The notes: a model not told the origin generated them from the letters alone. 64,000 nucleotides of DNA from Protonemura montana (GCA_947568835.1 OX387612.1:12216001-12280000), one strand, 5' to 3'. Shown: positions 1 to 45,536, numbered from the stretch's first letter. Numbers and translations are program-made.

Positions 1-999
1 GCAAGCTTAATTTGTGCTAGTCTTTGCCTCATAAGGATGGAATATCTGTGCAAGCTTTATCTGTGCTAGTCTTTGCCTCATAAGGATGGAATATCTGTGC
101 AAGCTTTATCTGTGCTAGTCTTTGCCTCATAAGGATGGAATATCTGTGCATGCTTTATCTGTGCTAGTCTTTCCCTCATAAGGATGTAATATCTGTGCAA
201 GCTTTATCTGTGGTAGTCTTTGCCTCATAAGGATGGAATATCTGTGCAAGCTTTATCTGTGTTAGTCTTTGCCTCATAAGGATGGGATATCTGTGCAAGC
301 TTTATCTGTGCTAGTCTTTGCCTCATAAGGATGGAATATCTGTGCAAGCTTTATCTGTGCTAGTCTTTGCCTCATAAGGATGGAATATCTGTGCAAGCTT
401 TATCTGTGCTAGTCTTTGCCTCATAAGGATGGAATATCTGTGCAAGCTTTATCTGTGTTAGTCTTTGCCTCATAAGGATGTAATATCTGTGCAAGCTTTA
501 TCTGTGGTAGTCTTTGCCTCATAAGGATGGAATATCTGTGCAAGCTTTATCTGTGCTAGTCTTTGCCTCATAAGGATGGAATATCTGTACAAGCTTTATC
601 TGTGCTAGTCTTTGCCTCATAAGGATGTAATATCTGTGCAAGCTTTATCTGTGCTAGTATTTGCCTCATAAGGATGGAATATCTGTACAAGCTTTATCCG
701 TGCTAGTCTTTGTCTCATTAGGATGGAATATCTGTGCAAGCTTTATCTGTGCTAGTCTTTGCCTCATAAGGATGGAATATCTATGCAAGCTTTATCTGTG
801 CTAGTCTTTGCCTCATAAGGATGGAATATCTGTGCAAGCTTTATCTGTGCTAGTCTTTGCCTCATAAGGATGGAATATCTGTGCTAGCTTTATCTGTGCT
901 AGTCTTTGCCTCATAAGGATGGAATATCTGTGCAAGCTTTATCTGTGCTAGTCTTTGCCTCATAAGGATGGAATATCTGTGCAAGCTTTATCTGTGCTC
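1..999. repeat. 49-bp minisatellite, about 20 copies (MAN1A intron 7)
   Basis: A 49-bp unit containing AAGCTTTATCTGTG and GCCTCATAAGGATGG repeats head to tail from the first base; the first two HindIII-like AAGCTT sites are 49 bp apart. Units differ by one or two substitutions (GGAATA/GTAATA, GTGCTAG/GTGGTAG). The array continues past the window edge. It lies downstream of the 1195-1358 exon in minus-strand terms, so it belongs to the next MAN1A intron. Confidence 0.95.
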
Positions 1000-1194
1000 A
1001 TGTCAACTTTACTTGACATTAGCACAAATTCCAAAAAAAAATTAAAGACTGAAATTGTTATTACCAAGTAAAATTGACAACTTTTTTTGTATGATATGTT
1101 CCTGACCTCATCAGGGTGAACTCATCATTGTGATAAGTCGTGGTCATGAGCGAACACATTTTCAGGACCAGCCAACGACCGGGATTTAACCAAC

Positions 1195-34247
<33,053 letters not shown>

Positions 34248-36235
34248 TTTTGCTGTATTTAAAAGACTAGTTTCGAGATGGGCTACATAATCGCAGCCAT
34301 TTTCCCTCTACAACTGACAACTCTCAACTGACACATCTGACCACTATCTAGTGCGCACGCGCAAATCTGTGCAGCGAGAGTTGACCAGTAGCTATAGGCA
34401 CGGCTGATTTAACTCAAACACTATGTGTACGATACAATTGCCAGACGAAGATTTAAATACGTTCTGCCATTTCAGAAAATTTCAGAAAAGGATCGTAATT
34501 AAAATAAACTTGTAAACTTTATGCTCGTTGTCTTGGCAATAGCTAAACCTTAAGTTGAACAAGCAAAGCGCCTTGGATACATACTGCCCGCATTACAGAC
34601 ATGCTTTAAAAGTTGCATAACTTCCTGTTCAAATAAAAGCAGTCGAAAAAGCATTAAATCAATGTTTTCTAGAAAAGTTCAAAATGACTTCAAAATTCAT
34701 GCACCGCAGCAATGTTCGAAAAAAAAATAAAACATTTCTCAACACGTCGTTAAACACGAATGAACCATTTTCAAATTCTCATCCAATTAAAACCCGTCTC
34801 AAGACGCAGCTGTCACGTGCTGCGCTCTACCGGCAAAACCAACAACTTTTTCAAATCTATTCTCTTCCCACCGAAACCCGAATCGTTCCGAGTTTAGCCG
34901 AGCTCATTGGCGCCACCGTACGACTCGTGCTTCGCTGCCAGTAGCCATCCACCCCTCCACACGGCAACATCACGTTCCCCTCTCCGCCGCGTGACGTCAC
35001 GACTAACCTCGCCAGTCGAACACGTGACACTCGAAGGTTGGCAAGACACTGCAAGCTGGTTTCAACCAGTTTAACAAACGCAGTACGAGGAGAAACAACG
35101 TCGCAGCGCCGACGATCTCTCGCTGCTTGCGAGACACACGTGACTTTCCTATTGCGTACATGACAAGATGAGTGGAAAATAACTTCGTGTGTTAATCGAC
35201 GCGATCTGGGAGGCACCGCGTGTTCTTCGATTGTTATTCGCTGTAGCGGTTCTTTTATAACATTTCAATTTTGACAGTTGTGTCTGTGTTTTTTTTTTCT
35301 GTAACGGTTTTTTTTTTTTTTAAATTCACTTGTTCTATTTTCGTGTTTCGTTGCGTTTCCAGCTGGCAGTGGGACGTTGTCTTTTCTGTTAGCGTTAATT
35401 CAAGGTGAATTCATTAGACGTAGGCCGATCGTAACGTGTTCGGAGAATGGTTCAAGCAGACGACGTTTTGTCGAGGGATTCCGATGCTATTTAGAAGGCG
35501 TCAAATCGTGTCCGTTGTGGGATCGGCGACGTCTTGAATCTGTAGCCAAGAGGCTGTGAATTGAAGATCACGTGCGTTCTTCAGGGCAGTGATTCGAGGG
35601 TCAAAGTTCGAGACGCGTCAAGTCGGTGCCAGTTTGAGAGACGAGTCGTCCTTGTCGTTGGAAATAGCTCGTGCGATCAAATAGGAGTTTGCCAATAGAA
35701 AAAAAAGGACGATTTTACACGAAAATTCCGGCCCGCGAGAAGCGAAAAAATAAATTTCGGCCCCAAATGAGAATAGCAAAAATAAAAATCGAGCAAATTT
35801 GTTTAAATTTCAACAATAAGCAAGTGATTTTTGATCGATTTCATTGTTGATTTATCGTATCTGGTGTTTTTTCTTGTGCACGTGATTGTCCTCCACCCCT
35901 TGAAAGTGTACCGGCAGAACTGCACCGGTTTCCCGCTACCAAGACTTTGAGATCGCGACCTGTTTAACCACCGCCAAGAGGGAAAACGCGTGCAAGTGAT
36001 TTTTAAACACACCTGTGATCAGGCAAATCTAGAAGATTTAGTTTTTTCCCCGAGATAAACTAAAGTTTTAACGGATTTAACGGCTAAAAGTGGTATTTTA
36101 TGTCAAAAATACAGTAACAATTTGACGAAATACAATTGAAAACTGAAATAAACTAAGTACTTAAAGTGAATCAGTTTAAATCGAGCTAAATTAGCAATCG
36201 AGATCTCTATGTCTTTGAGCTAGACTTACCATCGA
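34248..36235. promoter_or_regulatory. Shared upstream region between MAN1A and FOXO (divergent genes)
   Basis: The two start codons are about 2 kb apart in opposite directions. 34800-35220 is the most GC- and CpG-rich part, with a palindromic CRE (CGTGACGTCACG, 34990-35001) and CACGTG E-boxes near 34817, 35023 and 35138. The stretch 35230-36235 on the FOXO side is probably 5' UTR/promoter, with several upstream ATGs. Transcription start sites cannot be placed from sequence alone. Confidence 0.6.
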
Positions 36236-36424
36236 ATGATGGACGCCGGTGTTTTCGATACTAGCGCCGCCCTGGCGGCTGGGGAAGACAACTTCGAGCC
36301 GCAGGCACGTGCTCGAAGCAACACGTGGCCGCTGCCCGAGCCTAGCGCTCCTGGTGGCACAAAGAAGAACTCGTCGAGAAGGAACGCATGGGGAAATCTT
36401 AGCTACGCGGACCTGATTACGCAG
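36236..36424 (+). CDS. FOXO: FOXO transcription factor, exon 1
   Basis: 63 codons, ending CAG|gtgaga in phase 0. Two Met codons are adjacent; the second (36239) has the better context (A at -3, G at +4). [10 protein letters not shown] (residues 25-34) is the N-terminal Akt/SGK site (RxRxxT; Thr30) and 14-3-3 motif of FOXO proteins. [16 protein letters not shown] (48-63) starts the forkhead DNA-binding domain. FOXO is the nuclear effector of insulin/PI3K signalling; phosphorylation at this Thr promotes nuclear exclusion. Vertebrate FOXOs have no intron here, so this intron-1 position is lineage-specific or ancestral-lost. Confidence 0.95.
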
Positions 36425-36544
36425 GTGAGAGCCGTGGCCAGATTTTCACATTCATTTTAGACAAAGGAAAGTTCCAAGATTTTTTTGATTTAAGTAAAAT
36501 TTTTTTGCCAAATTGCTTTTTTTTTGTTGTTCTGTGGCATAAGA
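36425..36544 (+). other. Start of FOXO intron 1
   Basis: 120 bp of single-copy sequence between the donor and the 53-bp array; T-rich. Confidence 0.6.
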
Positions 36545-39273
36545 GCGCTGTGACTCTGACTAAACCTGTAAACCTAATGGCAGGACGTTTAACATTAGCG
36601 CTGTGACTCTGACTAAACCTGTAAACCCAATGGCAGGACGTTTAACATTAGCGCTGTGACTCTGACTAAACCTGTAAACCCAATGACAGGACGTTTAACA
36701 TTAGCGCTGTGACTCTGACTAAACCTGTAAACCCAATGACAGGACGTTTAACATTAGCGCTGTGACTCTGACTAAACCTGTAAACCCAATGACAGGACGT
36801 TTAACATTAGCGCTGTGACTCTGACTAAACCTGTAAACCCAATGACAGGACGTTTAACATTAGCTCTGAGACTCTGACTAAACCTGTAAACCCAATGACA
36901 GGACGTTTAACATTAGCGCTGTGACTCTGACTAAACCTGTAAACCCAATGACAGGACGTTTAACATTAGCGCTGTGACTCTGACTAAACCTGTAAACCCA
37001 ATGACAGGACGTTTAACATTAGCGCTGTGACTCTGACTAAACCTGTAAACCCAATGACAGGACGTTTAACATTAGCGCTGTGACTCTGACTAAACCTGTA
37101 AACCCAATGACAGGACGTTTAACATTAGCGCTGTGACTCTGACTAAACCTGTAAACCCAATGACAGGACGTTTAACATTAGCGCTGTGACTCTGACTAAA
37201 CCTGTAAACCTAATGGCAGGACGTTTAACATTAGCGCTGTGACTCTGACTAAACCTGTAAACCCAATGGCAGGACGTTTAACATTAGCGCTGTGACTCTG
37301 ACTAAACCTGTAAACCCAATGACAGGACGTTTAACATTAGCGCTGTGACTCTGACTAAACCTGTAAACCCAATGACAGGACGTTTAACATTAGCGCTGTG
37401 ACTCTGACTAAACCTGTAAACCCAATGACAGGACGTTTAACATTAGCGCTGTGACTCTGACTAAACCTGTAAACCCAATGACAGGACGTTTAACATTAGC
37501 GCTGTGACTCTGACTAAACCTGTAAACCCAATGACAGGACGTTTAACATTAGCGCTGTGACTCTGACTAAACCTGTAAACCCAATGACAGGACGTTTAAC
37601 ATTAGCGCTGTGACTCTGACTAAACCTGTAAACCCAATGACAGGACGTTTAACATTAGCGCTGTGACTCTGACTAAACCTGTAAACCCAATGACAGGACG
37701 TTTAACATTAGCGCTGTGACTCTGACTAAACCTGTAAACCCAATGACAGGACGTTTAACATTAGCGCTGTGACTCTAACTAAACCTGTAAACCCAATGAT
37801 AGGACGTTTAACATAAGCGCTGTGACTCTGACTAAACCTGTAAACCCAATGACAGGACGTTTAACATAAGCGCTGTGACTCTGACTAAACCTGTAAACCC
37901 AATGACAGGACGTTTAACATTAGCGCTGTGACTCTGACTAAACCTGTAAACCCAATGACAGGACGTTTAACATTAGCGCTGTGACTCTGACTAAACCTGT
38001 AAACCCAATGACAGGACGTTTAACATTAGCGCTGTGACTCTGACTAAACCTGTAAACCCAATGACAGGACGTTTAACATTAGCGCTGTGACTCTGACTAA
38101 ACCTGTAAACCCAATGACAGGACGTTTAACATTAGCGCTGTGACTCTGACTAAACCTGTAAACCCAATGACAGGACGTTTAACATTAGCGCTGTGACTCT
38201 GACTAAACCTGTAAACCCAATGACAGGACGTTTAACATTAGCGCTGTGACTCTAACTAAACCTGTAAACCCAATGATAGGACGTTTAACATAAGCGCTGT
38301 GACTCTGACTAAACCTGTAAACCCAATGACAGGACGTTTAACATAAGCGCTGTGACTCTGACTAAACCTGTAAACCCAATGACAGGACGTTTAACATTAG
38401 CGCTGTGACTCTGACTAAACCTGTAAACCCAATGACAGGACGTTTAACATTAGCGCTGTGACTCTGACTAAACCTGTAAACCCAATGACAGGACGTTTAA
38501 CATTAGCGCTGTGACTCTGACTAAACCTGTAAACCCAATGACAGGACGTTTAACATTAGCGCTGTGACTCTGACTAAACCTGTAAACCCAATGACAGGAC
38601 GTTTAACATTAGCGCTGTGACTCTGACTACACCTGTAAACCCAATGACAGGACGTTTAACATTAGCGCTGTGACTCTGACTAAACCTGTAAACCCAATGA
38701 CAGGACGTTTAACATTAGCGCTGTGACTCTGACTAAACCTGTAAACCCAATGACAGGAAGTTTAACATTAGCGCTGTGACTCTGACTAAACCTGTAAACC
38801 CAATGACAGGACGTTTAACATTAGCGCTGTGACTCTGACTAAACCTGTAAACCCAATGGCAGGACGTTTAACATTAGCGCTGTGACTCTGACTAAACCTG
38901 TAAATCCAATGACAGGACGTTTTACATTAGCGCTGTGACTCTGACTAAACCTGTAAACCCAATGACAGGACGTTTAACATTAGCGCTGTGACTCTGACTA
39001 AACCTGTAAACCCAATGACAGGACGTTTAACATTAGCGCTGTGACTCTGACTAAACCTGTAAACCCAATGACAGGACGTTTAACATTAGCGCTGTGACTC
39101 TGACTAAACCTGTAAACCCAATGACAGGACGTTTAACATTAGCGCTGTGACTCTGACTAAACCTGTAAACCCAATGACAGAACGTTTAACATTAGCGCTG
39201 TGACTCTGACTAAACCTGTAAACCCAATGACAGAACGTTTAACATTAGCGCTGTGACTCTGACTAAATCTGTA
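36545..39273. repeat. 53-bp minisatellite, about 51 copies, filling FOXO intron 1
   Basis: The unit is GCGCTGTGACTCTGACTAAA, CCTGTAAACCCAATGACAGG, ACGTTTAACATTA. The array stops 27 bp before exon 2. A distinctive run of variants (TCTAACT, GATAGG, two ACATAAG) at 37774 recurs at 38251, exactly 477 bp or nine units later. Confidence 0.96.
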
Positions 39274-39300
39274 TTGAGTCAATTTTTTTGATCTGCGCAG

Positions 39301-39417
39301 GCGATTTGCGCAGCTCCTGAGCAGCGCCTAACTTTGAGCCAGATTTACGAGCACATGGTTCAGCACGTGGCCTATTTCAAGGACAAAGGAGATTCGAACA
39401 GCTCAGCTGGCTGGAAG
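39301..39417 (+). CDS. FOXO: FOXO exon 2 (forkhead helices 2-3)
   Basis: 117 nt and 39 codons; acceptor tctgcgcag, donor AAG|gtaaat, phase 0. It reads [39 protein letters not shown] (residues 64-102). [11 protein letters not shown] is the FOXO-specific insertion and start of the recognition region. The exon ends at the same place as the conserved FOXO intron before NSIRHNLSLH. The remainder (recognition helix, nuclear localisation signal, transactivation domain) is expected in exon 3, which I do not find up to 64000, so intron 2 would exceed 24.5 kb. Long second introns are usual for FOXO genes. Confidence 0.95.
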
Positions 39418-39458
39418 GTAAATAAACTTTGAACTAACCCTAAATTTCACCGAGCTAA

Positions 39459-40772
39459 CTAGCACCACCATAGCACCGTGCTAACTAGCACCACCATAGC
39501 ACCAAGCAGTGACCCTGGTATTACTGTCAGTAGCACCGTGCTAACTAGCACCACCATAGCACCAAGCAGTGACCCTGGTATTACTGTCAGTAGCACCGTG
39601 CTAACTAGCACCACCATAGCACCAAGCAGTGACCCTGGTATTACTGTCAGTAGCACCGTGCTAACTAGCACCACCATAGCACCAAGCAGTGACCCTGGTA
39701 TTACTGTCAGTAGCACTGTGCTAACTAGCACCACCATAGCACCAAGCAGTGACCCTGGTATTACTGTCAGTAGCACCGTGCTAACTAGCACCACCATAGC
39801 ACCAAGCAGTGACCCTGGTATTACTGTCAGTAGCAGCATGCTAACTAGCACCACCATAGCACCAAGCAGTGACCCTGGTATTACTGTCAGTAGCACCGTG
39901 CTAACTAGCACCACCATAGCACCAAGCAGTGACCCTGGTATTACTGTCAGTAGCACCGTGCTAACTAGCACCACCATAGCACCAAGCAGTGACCCTGGTA
40001 TTACTGTCAGTAGCACCGTGCTAACTAGCACCACCATAGCACCAAGCAGTGACCCTGGTATTACTGTCAGTAGCACCGTGCTAACTAGCACCACCATAGC
40101 ACCAAGCAGTGACCCTGGTATTACTGTCAGTAGCACCGTGCTAACTAGAACCACCATAGCACCAAGCAGTGACCTATTACTGTCAGTAGCACCGTGCTAA
40201 CTAGCACCACCATAGCACCAAGCAGTGACCCTGGTATTACTGTCAGTAGCACCGTGCTAACTAGCACCACCATAGCACCAAGCAGTGACCCTGGTATTAC
40301 TGTCAGTAGCACCGTGCTAACTAGCACCACCATAGCACCAAGCAGTGACCCTGGTATTACTGTCAGTAGCACCGTGCTAACTAGCACCACCATAGCACCA
40401 AGCAGTGACCCTGGTATTACTGTCAGTAGCACCGTGCTAACTAGCACCACCATAGCACCAAGCAGTGACCCTGGTAATACTGTCAGTAGCAGCATGCTAA
40501 CTAGCACCACCATAGCACCAAGCAGTGACCCTGGTAATACTGTCAGTAGCAGCATGCTAACTAGCACCACCATAGCACCAAGCAGTGACCCTGGTATTAC
40601 TGTCAGTAACACCGTGCTAACTAGCACCACCATAGCACCAAGCAGTGACCCTGGTATTACTGTCAGTTGCACCGTGCTAACTAGCACCACCATAGCACCA
40701 AGCAGTGACCCTGGTAATACTGTCAGTAGCAGCATGCTAACTAGCACCACCATAGCACCAAGCAGTGACCCT
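39459..40772. repeat. 60-bp minisatellite array A, about 22 copies (FOXO intron 2)
   Basis: The unit is CTAACTAGCACCACCATAGC, ACCAAGCAGTGACCCTGGTA, TTACTGTCAGTAGCACCGTG. One 56-bp unit (GACCTATTAC, at about 40171) lacks four bases. Because 60 is divisible by three both strands are open (Ser/Thr-rich 20-residue repeats on plus). I regard it as noncoding. Array B at 56071 is the same family. Confidence 0.95.
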
Positions 40773-41592
40773 CGATTTATGAAATTGCTTGCTTTTCGCT
40801 TTCTGCTTACATCACATTTATCATATTCTGTCTTTTTTGCCTCAAATCAATCGAACAAACCCGAAATATTGCATCTGTAAGATCGGTATTTGCCAGGTGG
40901 AAAAATCAGCTACTGTTTTTTTGTTGGTTTTGGCTGGAATAACAATCTCAACTCCGTCGTGGCGATCTCGGCAACAAAAGGACGCCCCACAGAAATTGTG
41001 TTGACGCCTTTCAGTGCACGACGCCTGTTTAAATTGCGACGCCGGGGCGACGCCTCAAGGACATGTGTCGCGGCGGTTTAGAAGGTGGGGGAGGGGGGTT
41101 TATATTCTGCAACAAGTGTTAAAGGGTGGGGGGGTAGTCTTATTGCTAAGGGAAACGTAAACAACTCCCCCCCTGTTTGCCCCACCCTTCTCTTCAACCC
41201 CCCGGGGGGTTGGTCTGTTTGGCTGTGGTTGGCTAAGAACAACATCGCCGGGTTTTGATGCTACAGGTGTTACATATGCGATTGTTTTGGGTTTGATCGG
41301 GCGTCTTGATTTCAAGCTGCTTAGGGTTTTCGATGAAATTGTCTTTTGCTGTTGAAATCTTGCAAGGAATGTCAGCTGTTTTTTCAAAAACCTGCTAAAA
41401 ATCTGGCTGTTGATGTTAAACTTGCCATTTCGGTGCAATTTTGATTCATTTTTCCCATAAGAGTAATTCCTTAGCAGTAAACCGAACTTAACTATGTTAA
41501 TTCAAAGTAAGTAGGAGAAAATTAATCCGTTTTAGGATGAAATCTTATTTAAATTGCAAACGCTTGCAATGCGTGGGGTATTGGTTTATATA
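40773..41592. other. Single-copy FOXO intron 2 sequence with GC-rich and G/C-run part
   Basis: 40960-41070 has several GACGCC words; 41080-41215 has G runs (GGTGGGGGAGGGGGG, GGGTGGGGGGG) and a C run. No exon-like sequence matching FOXO exon 3. Short open frames are not convincing. Confidence 0.5.
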
Positions 41593-41708
41593 ACCAGATA
41601 GCTCAATAGGTTAGAGCAACACCCGCGACAGGTGGAGATCGGGGTTTGAGTCCCCGTTTGGTCAACAATTTTTGAGACGGTTATAGTGTTGTTAATAATA
41701 AAAAACCG
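41593..41708 (+). mobile_element. Single-head tRNA-derived SINE, near full length
   Basis: A 71-nt tRNA-like part (41593-41663) has an acceptor stem ACCAGAT/GTTTGGT (with wobble), A box TAGCTCAATAGG, and B box GGTTTGAGTCC. It is followed by a tail CAATTTTTGAGACGGTTATA and an AT-rich end. It gives the reference structure for the 52-bp head arrays. A reverse-oriented piece of the same family's end (GCAAACGCTTGCAATGCG) lies just upstream at about 41557. Confidence 0.82.
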
Positions 41709-42007
41709 TTTTCTTTTTTTTTCAAAATTTTACCTCGCACCGTTCACAAGCATTAACCTAAGTTTCCAATGAAGTGACGTTAAACATTGTTTGGGGTTAT
41801 TGAAGATAACAAACAATTCAAAATTAATTTGGAAAGCTCAAAATCTTTCGGTTTGTTGAGGGTAAATAAAAGTCTTATAAATATAAAAGCTACCCTTAAT
41901 CTGTACAATCATGCAACAGCTTAAACAAAACTGCAAGTGTGCTTATTTTGATCTTTACAAAAATGTTAGTTACGCGTCGCCAAAAGACGGGTTAAACCTG
42001 GAAATAA

Positions 42008-44475
42008 TCTCAAATAACCTGGATAGAGCATAGGATCCAGTCAGCTGATCTCAAATAACCTGGATAGAGCATAGGATCCAGCCAGCTGATCTCAAATAAC
42101 CTGGATAGAGCATAGGATCCAGCCAGCTGATCTCAAATAACCTGGATAGAGCATAGGATCCAGCCAGCTGATCTCCAATAACCTGGATAGAGCATAGGAT
42201 CCAGCCAGCTGATCTCAAATAACCTGGATAGAGCATAGGATCCAGCCAGCTGATCTCAAATAACCTGGATAGAGCATAGGATCCAGCCAGCTGATCTCAA
42301 ATAACCTGGATAGAGCATAGGATCCATCCAGCTGATCTCAAATAACCTGGATAGAACATAGGATCCAGTCAGCTGATCTCAAATAACTTGGATAGAGCAT
42401 AGGATCCAGCCAGCTGATCTTAAATAACCTGGATAGAGCATAAGATCCAGCCAGCTGATCTCAAATAACCTGGATAGAACATAGGATCCAGTCAGCTGAT
42501 CTCAAATAACCTGGATAGAGCATAGGATCCAGTCAGCTGATCTCAAATAACCTGGATAGAGCATAGGATCCAGCCAGCTGATCTCAAATAACCTGGATAG
42601 AGCATAGGATCCAGTCAGCTGATCTCAAATAACCTGGATAGAGCATAGGATCCATCCAGCTGATCTCAAATAACCTGGATAGAATATAGGATCCAGTCAG
42701 CTGATCTCAAATAACCTGGATAGAACATAGGATCCAGCCAGCTGATCTCAAATAACATGGATAATGCATAGGATCCAGCCAGCTGATCTTAAATAACCTG
42801 GATAGAGCATTGGATCCAGTCAGCTGATCTCAAATAACATGGATAGAACATATGATCCAGTCAGCTGATCTCAAATAACCTGGATAGAACATAGGATCCA
42901 GCCAGCTGATCTCAAATAACCTGGATAGAACATAGGATCCAGCCAGCTGATCTCAAATAACCTGGATAGAGCATATGATCCAGCCAGCTGATCTCAAATA
43001 ACCTGGATAGAGCATAGGATCCAGCCAGCTGATCTCAAATAACCTGGATAGAACATAGGATCCAGCCAGCTGATCTCAAATAACCTGGATAGAACATAGG
43101 ATCCAGTCAGCTGATCTCAAATAACCTGGATAGAGCATATGATCCAGCCAGCTGATCTCAAATAACCTGGATAGAGCATAGGATCCAGCCAGCTGATCTC
43201 AAATAACCTGGATAGAACATAGGATCCAGCCAGCTGATCTCAAATAACCTGGATAGAGCATAGGATCCAGCCAGCTGATCTCAAATAACCTGGATAGAGC
43301 ATAGGATCCAGCCAGCTGATCTCAAATAACCTGGCTAGAGCATACGATCCAGCCAGCTGATCTCAAATAACATGGATAGAACATAGGATCCTGTCAGCTG
43401 ATCTCAAATAACCTGGATAGAGCATAGGATCCAGTCAGCTGATCTCAAATAACCTGGATAGAACATAGGATCCAGCCAGCTGATCTCAAATAACCTGGAT
43501 AGAGCATATGATCCAGCCAGCTGATCTCAAATAACCTGGATAGAGCATAGAATCCAGCCAGCTGATCTCAAATAACCTGGATAGAGCATAGGATCCAGCC
43601 AGCTGATCTCAAATAACCTGGATAGAGCATAGGATCCAGCTAGCTGATCTCAAATAACCTGGATAGAGCATAGGATCCAGCCAGCTGATCTCAAATAACC
43701 TGGATAGAACATAGGATCCAGTCAGCTGATCTCAAATAACCTGGATAGAACATATGATCCAGCCAGCTGATCTCAAATAACCTGGATAGAGCATAGGATC
43801 CAGCCAGCTGATCTCAAATAACCTGGATAGAACATAGGATCCAGCCAGCTGATCTCAAATAACCTGGATAGAGCATAGGATCCAGCCGGCTGATCTCAAA
43901 TAACCTGGATAGAGCATAGGATCCAGCCAGCTGATCTCAAATAACCTGGATAGAACATAGGATCCAGCCAGCTGATCTCAAATAACCTGGATAGAGCATA
44001 GGATCCAGCCAGCTGATCTCAAATAACCTGGATAGAGCATAGGATCCAGCCAGCTGATCTCAAATAACCTGGCTAGAGCATAGGATCCAGCCAGCTGATC
44101 TCAAATAACATGGATAGAACATAGGATCCAGCCAGCTGATCTCTAATAACCTGGATAGAACATAGGATCCAGCCAGCTGATCTCTAATAACCTGGATAGA
44201 GCATAGGATCCAGCCAGCTGATCTCAAATAACCTGGATAGAGCATAGGATCCAGCCAGCTGATCTCTAATAACCTGGATAGAACATAGGATCCAGCCAGC
44301 TGATCTCAAATAACCTGGATAGAGCATAGGATCCAGCCAGCTGATCTCAAATAACCTGGACGGAGGATAGGATCCAGCCAGCTGATCTCTAATAACCTGG
44401 ATAGAGCATAGGATCCAGCCAGCTGATCTCAAATAACCTGGATAGAGCATAGGATCCAGCCAGCTGATCTCAAAT
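42008..44475. repeat. 41-bp minisatellite, about 60 copies (FOXO intron 2)
   Basis: The unit is CTCAAATAACCTGGATAGAG, CATAGGATCCAGCCAGCTGA, T, carrying BamHI and PvuII sites. Variants: AGAACATAGG, CATATGATCC, CCAGTCAGC, ACATGG. Short minus-strand open frames are composition artefacts. Confidence 0.96.
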
Positions 44476-44762
44476 CCAGGTGTTATTGAGCTCCGTTAAA
44501 ACTACTTATTTCTCTTAAACATTCGTTAACCAATCGTTGGTTGCTATGCGACGATTGCTTGTGACGTCAGTCCGTTTGTACCTCACGGAGAAATCGATGT
44601 TGCCGGAAGTTGGTTGTCAAGGGAACGCAGTGTTAGCAACGCACGTGACGAGCGGTTGTCAAGGTAACCAGCCGGTTAACCGGCCTTGGTGGTAGACTGA
44701 TATTAAATCGCCTGTAGCCAAATCGAACGCTCGTTTGCAGGTATATCATGCATTCGTGTTTT
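44476..44762. promoter_or_regulatory. GC-richer single-copy segment with X-box-like and CRE-like motifs
   Basis: GTTGCTATGCGAC (44540), GTTGTCAAGGGAAC (44613) and GTTGTCAAGGTAAC (44655) resemble RFX X-boxes (GTYRYCATRGYAAC); a TGACGTCA lies near 44562; GCCGGTTAACCGGC (44671-44684) is a perfect palindrome. Candidate intronic regulatory element; function inferred only. Confidence 0.4.
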
Positions 44763-45536
44763 AGTTATTATTATTATTTGTGGTGTTTAACTTAGCACTG
44801 TTTTGACATCTGGCCATGTGGCACTAGTCTAATGGCGTCGGTAAATGAGTGGATGATGATTAACCTAACCTAGCCTAGAAGGGAGGAGGGGAAACCCGGT
44901 GCCGGCACGTGGCCTACTCCTGTAGAAGACTAAGGGGACCACCGGCTTAACGTCCCTTCCGAAGGACGGTACAACGTGAACAACAGGATTCCTTCACAAA
45001 TCCATGCTGTCGAGAGGTTGATAAGCAAGGCGAGTGAAGTTGCTGTACTAACTTTCATCCCTCCAACCTCTCTCCCGAACAGAACTGGTCATGTGTATGA
45101 TGGTCACCCATCCAACACCTGACTCAGCGCAGTGTTGCTTAACTTTCATCCCTCCAACCTCTCTCCCGAACAGAACTGGTCATATGTATGATAGTCACCC
45201 ATCCAATACCTGACCCAGTGCAGTGTTGCTTAACTTTCATCCCTCCAACCTCTCTCCCGAACAGAACTGGTCATGTGTATGATGGTCACCCATCCAATAC
45301 CTGACTCAGCGCAGTGTTGCTTAACTTTCATCCCTCCAACCTCTCTCCCGAACAGAACTGGTCATGTGTATGATGGTAACCCATCTAATACCTGACCCAG
45401 CGCAGTGTTGCTTAACTTTCATCCCTCCAACCTCTCTCCCAAACAGAACTGGTCATGTGTATGATGGTCACCCATTCAATACCTGACTCAGCGCAGTGTT
45501 GCTTAACTTCGGTGATCCAACGAGAATTCGTGTTTT
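44763..45536 (-). mobile_element. 5S-headed SINE, about 5 heads, complete ends
   Basis: The tail TTATTATTATTATTTGTGGT is at the low end; body 44800-45050; heads 45055-45510. The outer end is GGATCACCGAAGTTAAGCAA preceded by TTCTCGTT, the longest 5S match in the window. Confidence 0.9.

Noticed and set aside
1-1000. CRISPR array
   Set aside because: Repeats are contiguous with no variable spacers; this and all other arrays are eukaryotic minisatellites.
39478-40200. Mucin-like secreted protein
   Set aside because: The frame lies inside FOXO intron 2, starts only at variant ATGs, is broken by four-base deletions and its substitutions are mostly amino-acid changing.
41593-41663. Functional tRNA gene
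   Set aside because: The cloverleaf is only approximate, the anticodon loop lacks the usual U33, and the sequence continues into a SINE tail.
44763-45536. 5S rRNA gene cluster
   Set aside because: Only the internal 5S segment is similar, units are 91 bp and lack 5S ends, and they are joined to a SINE body.
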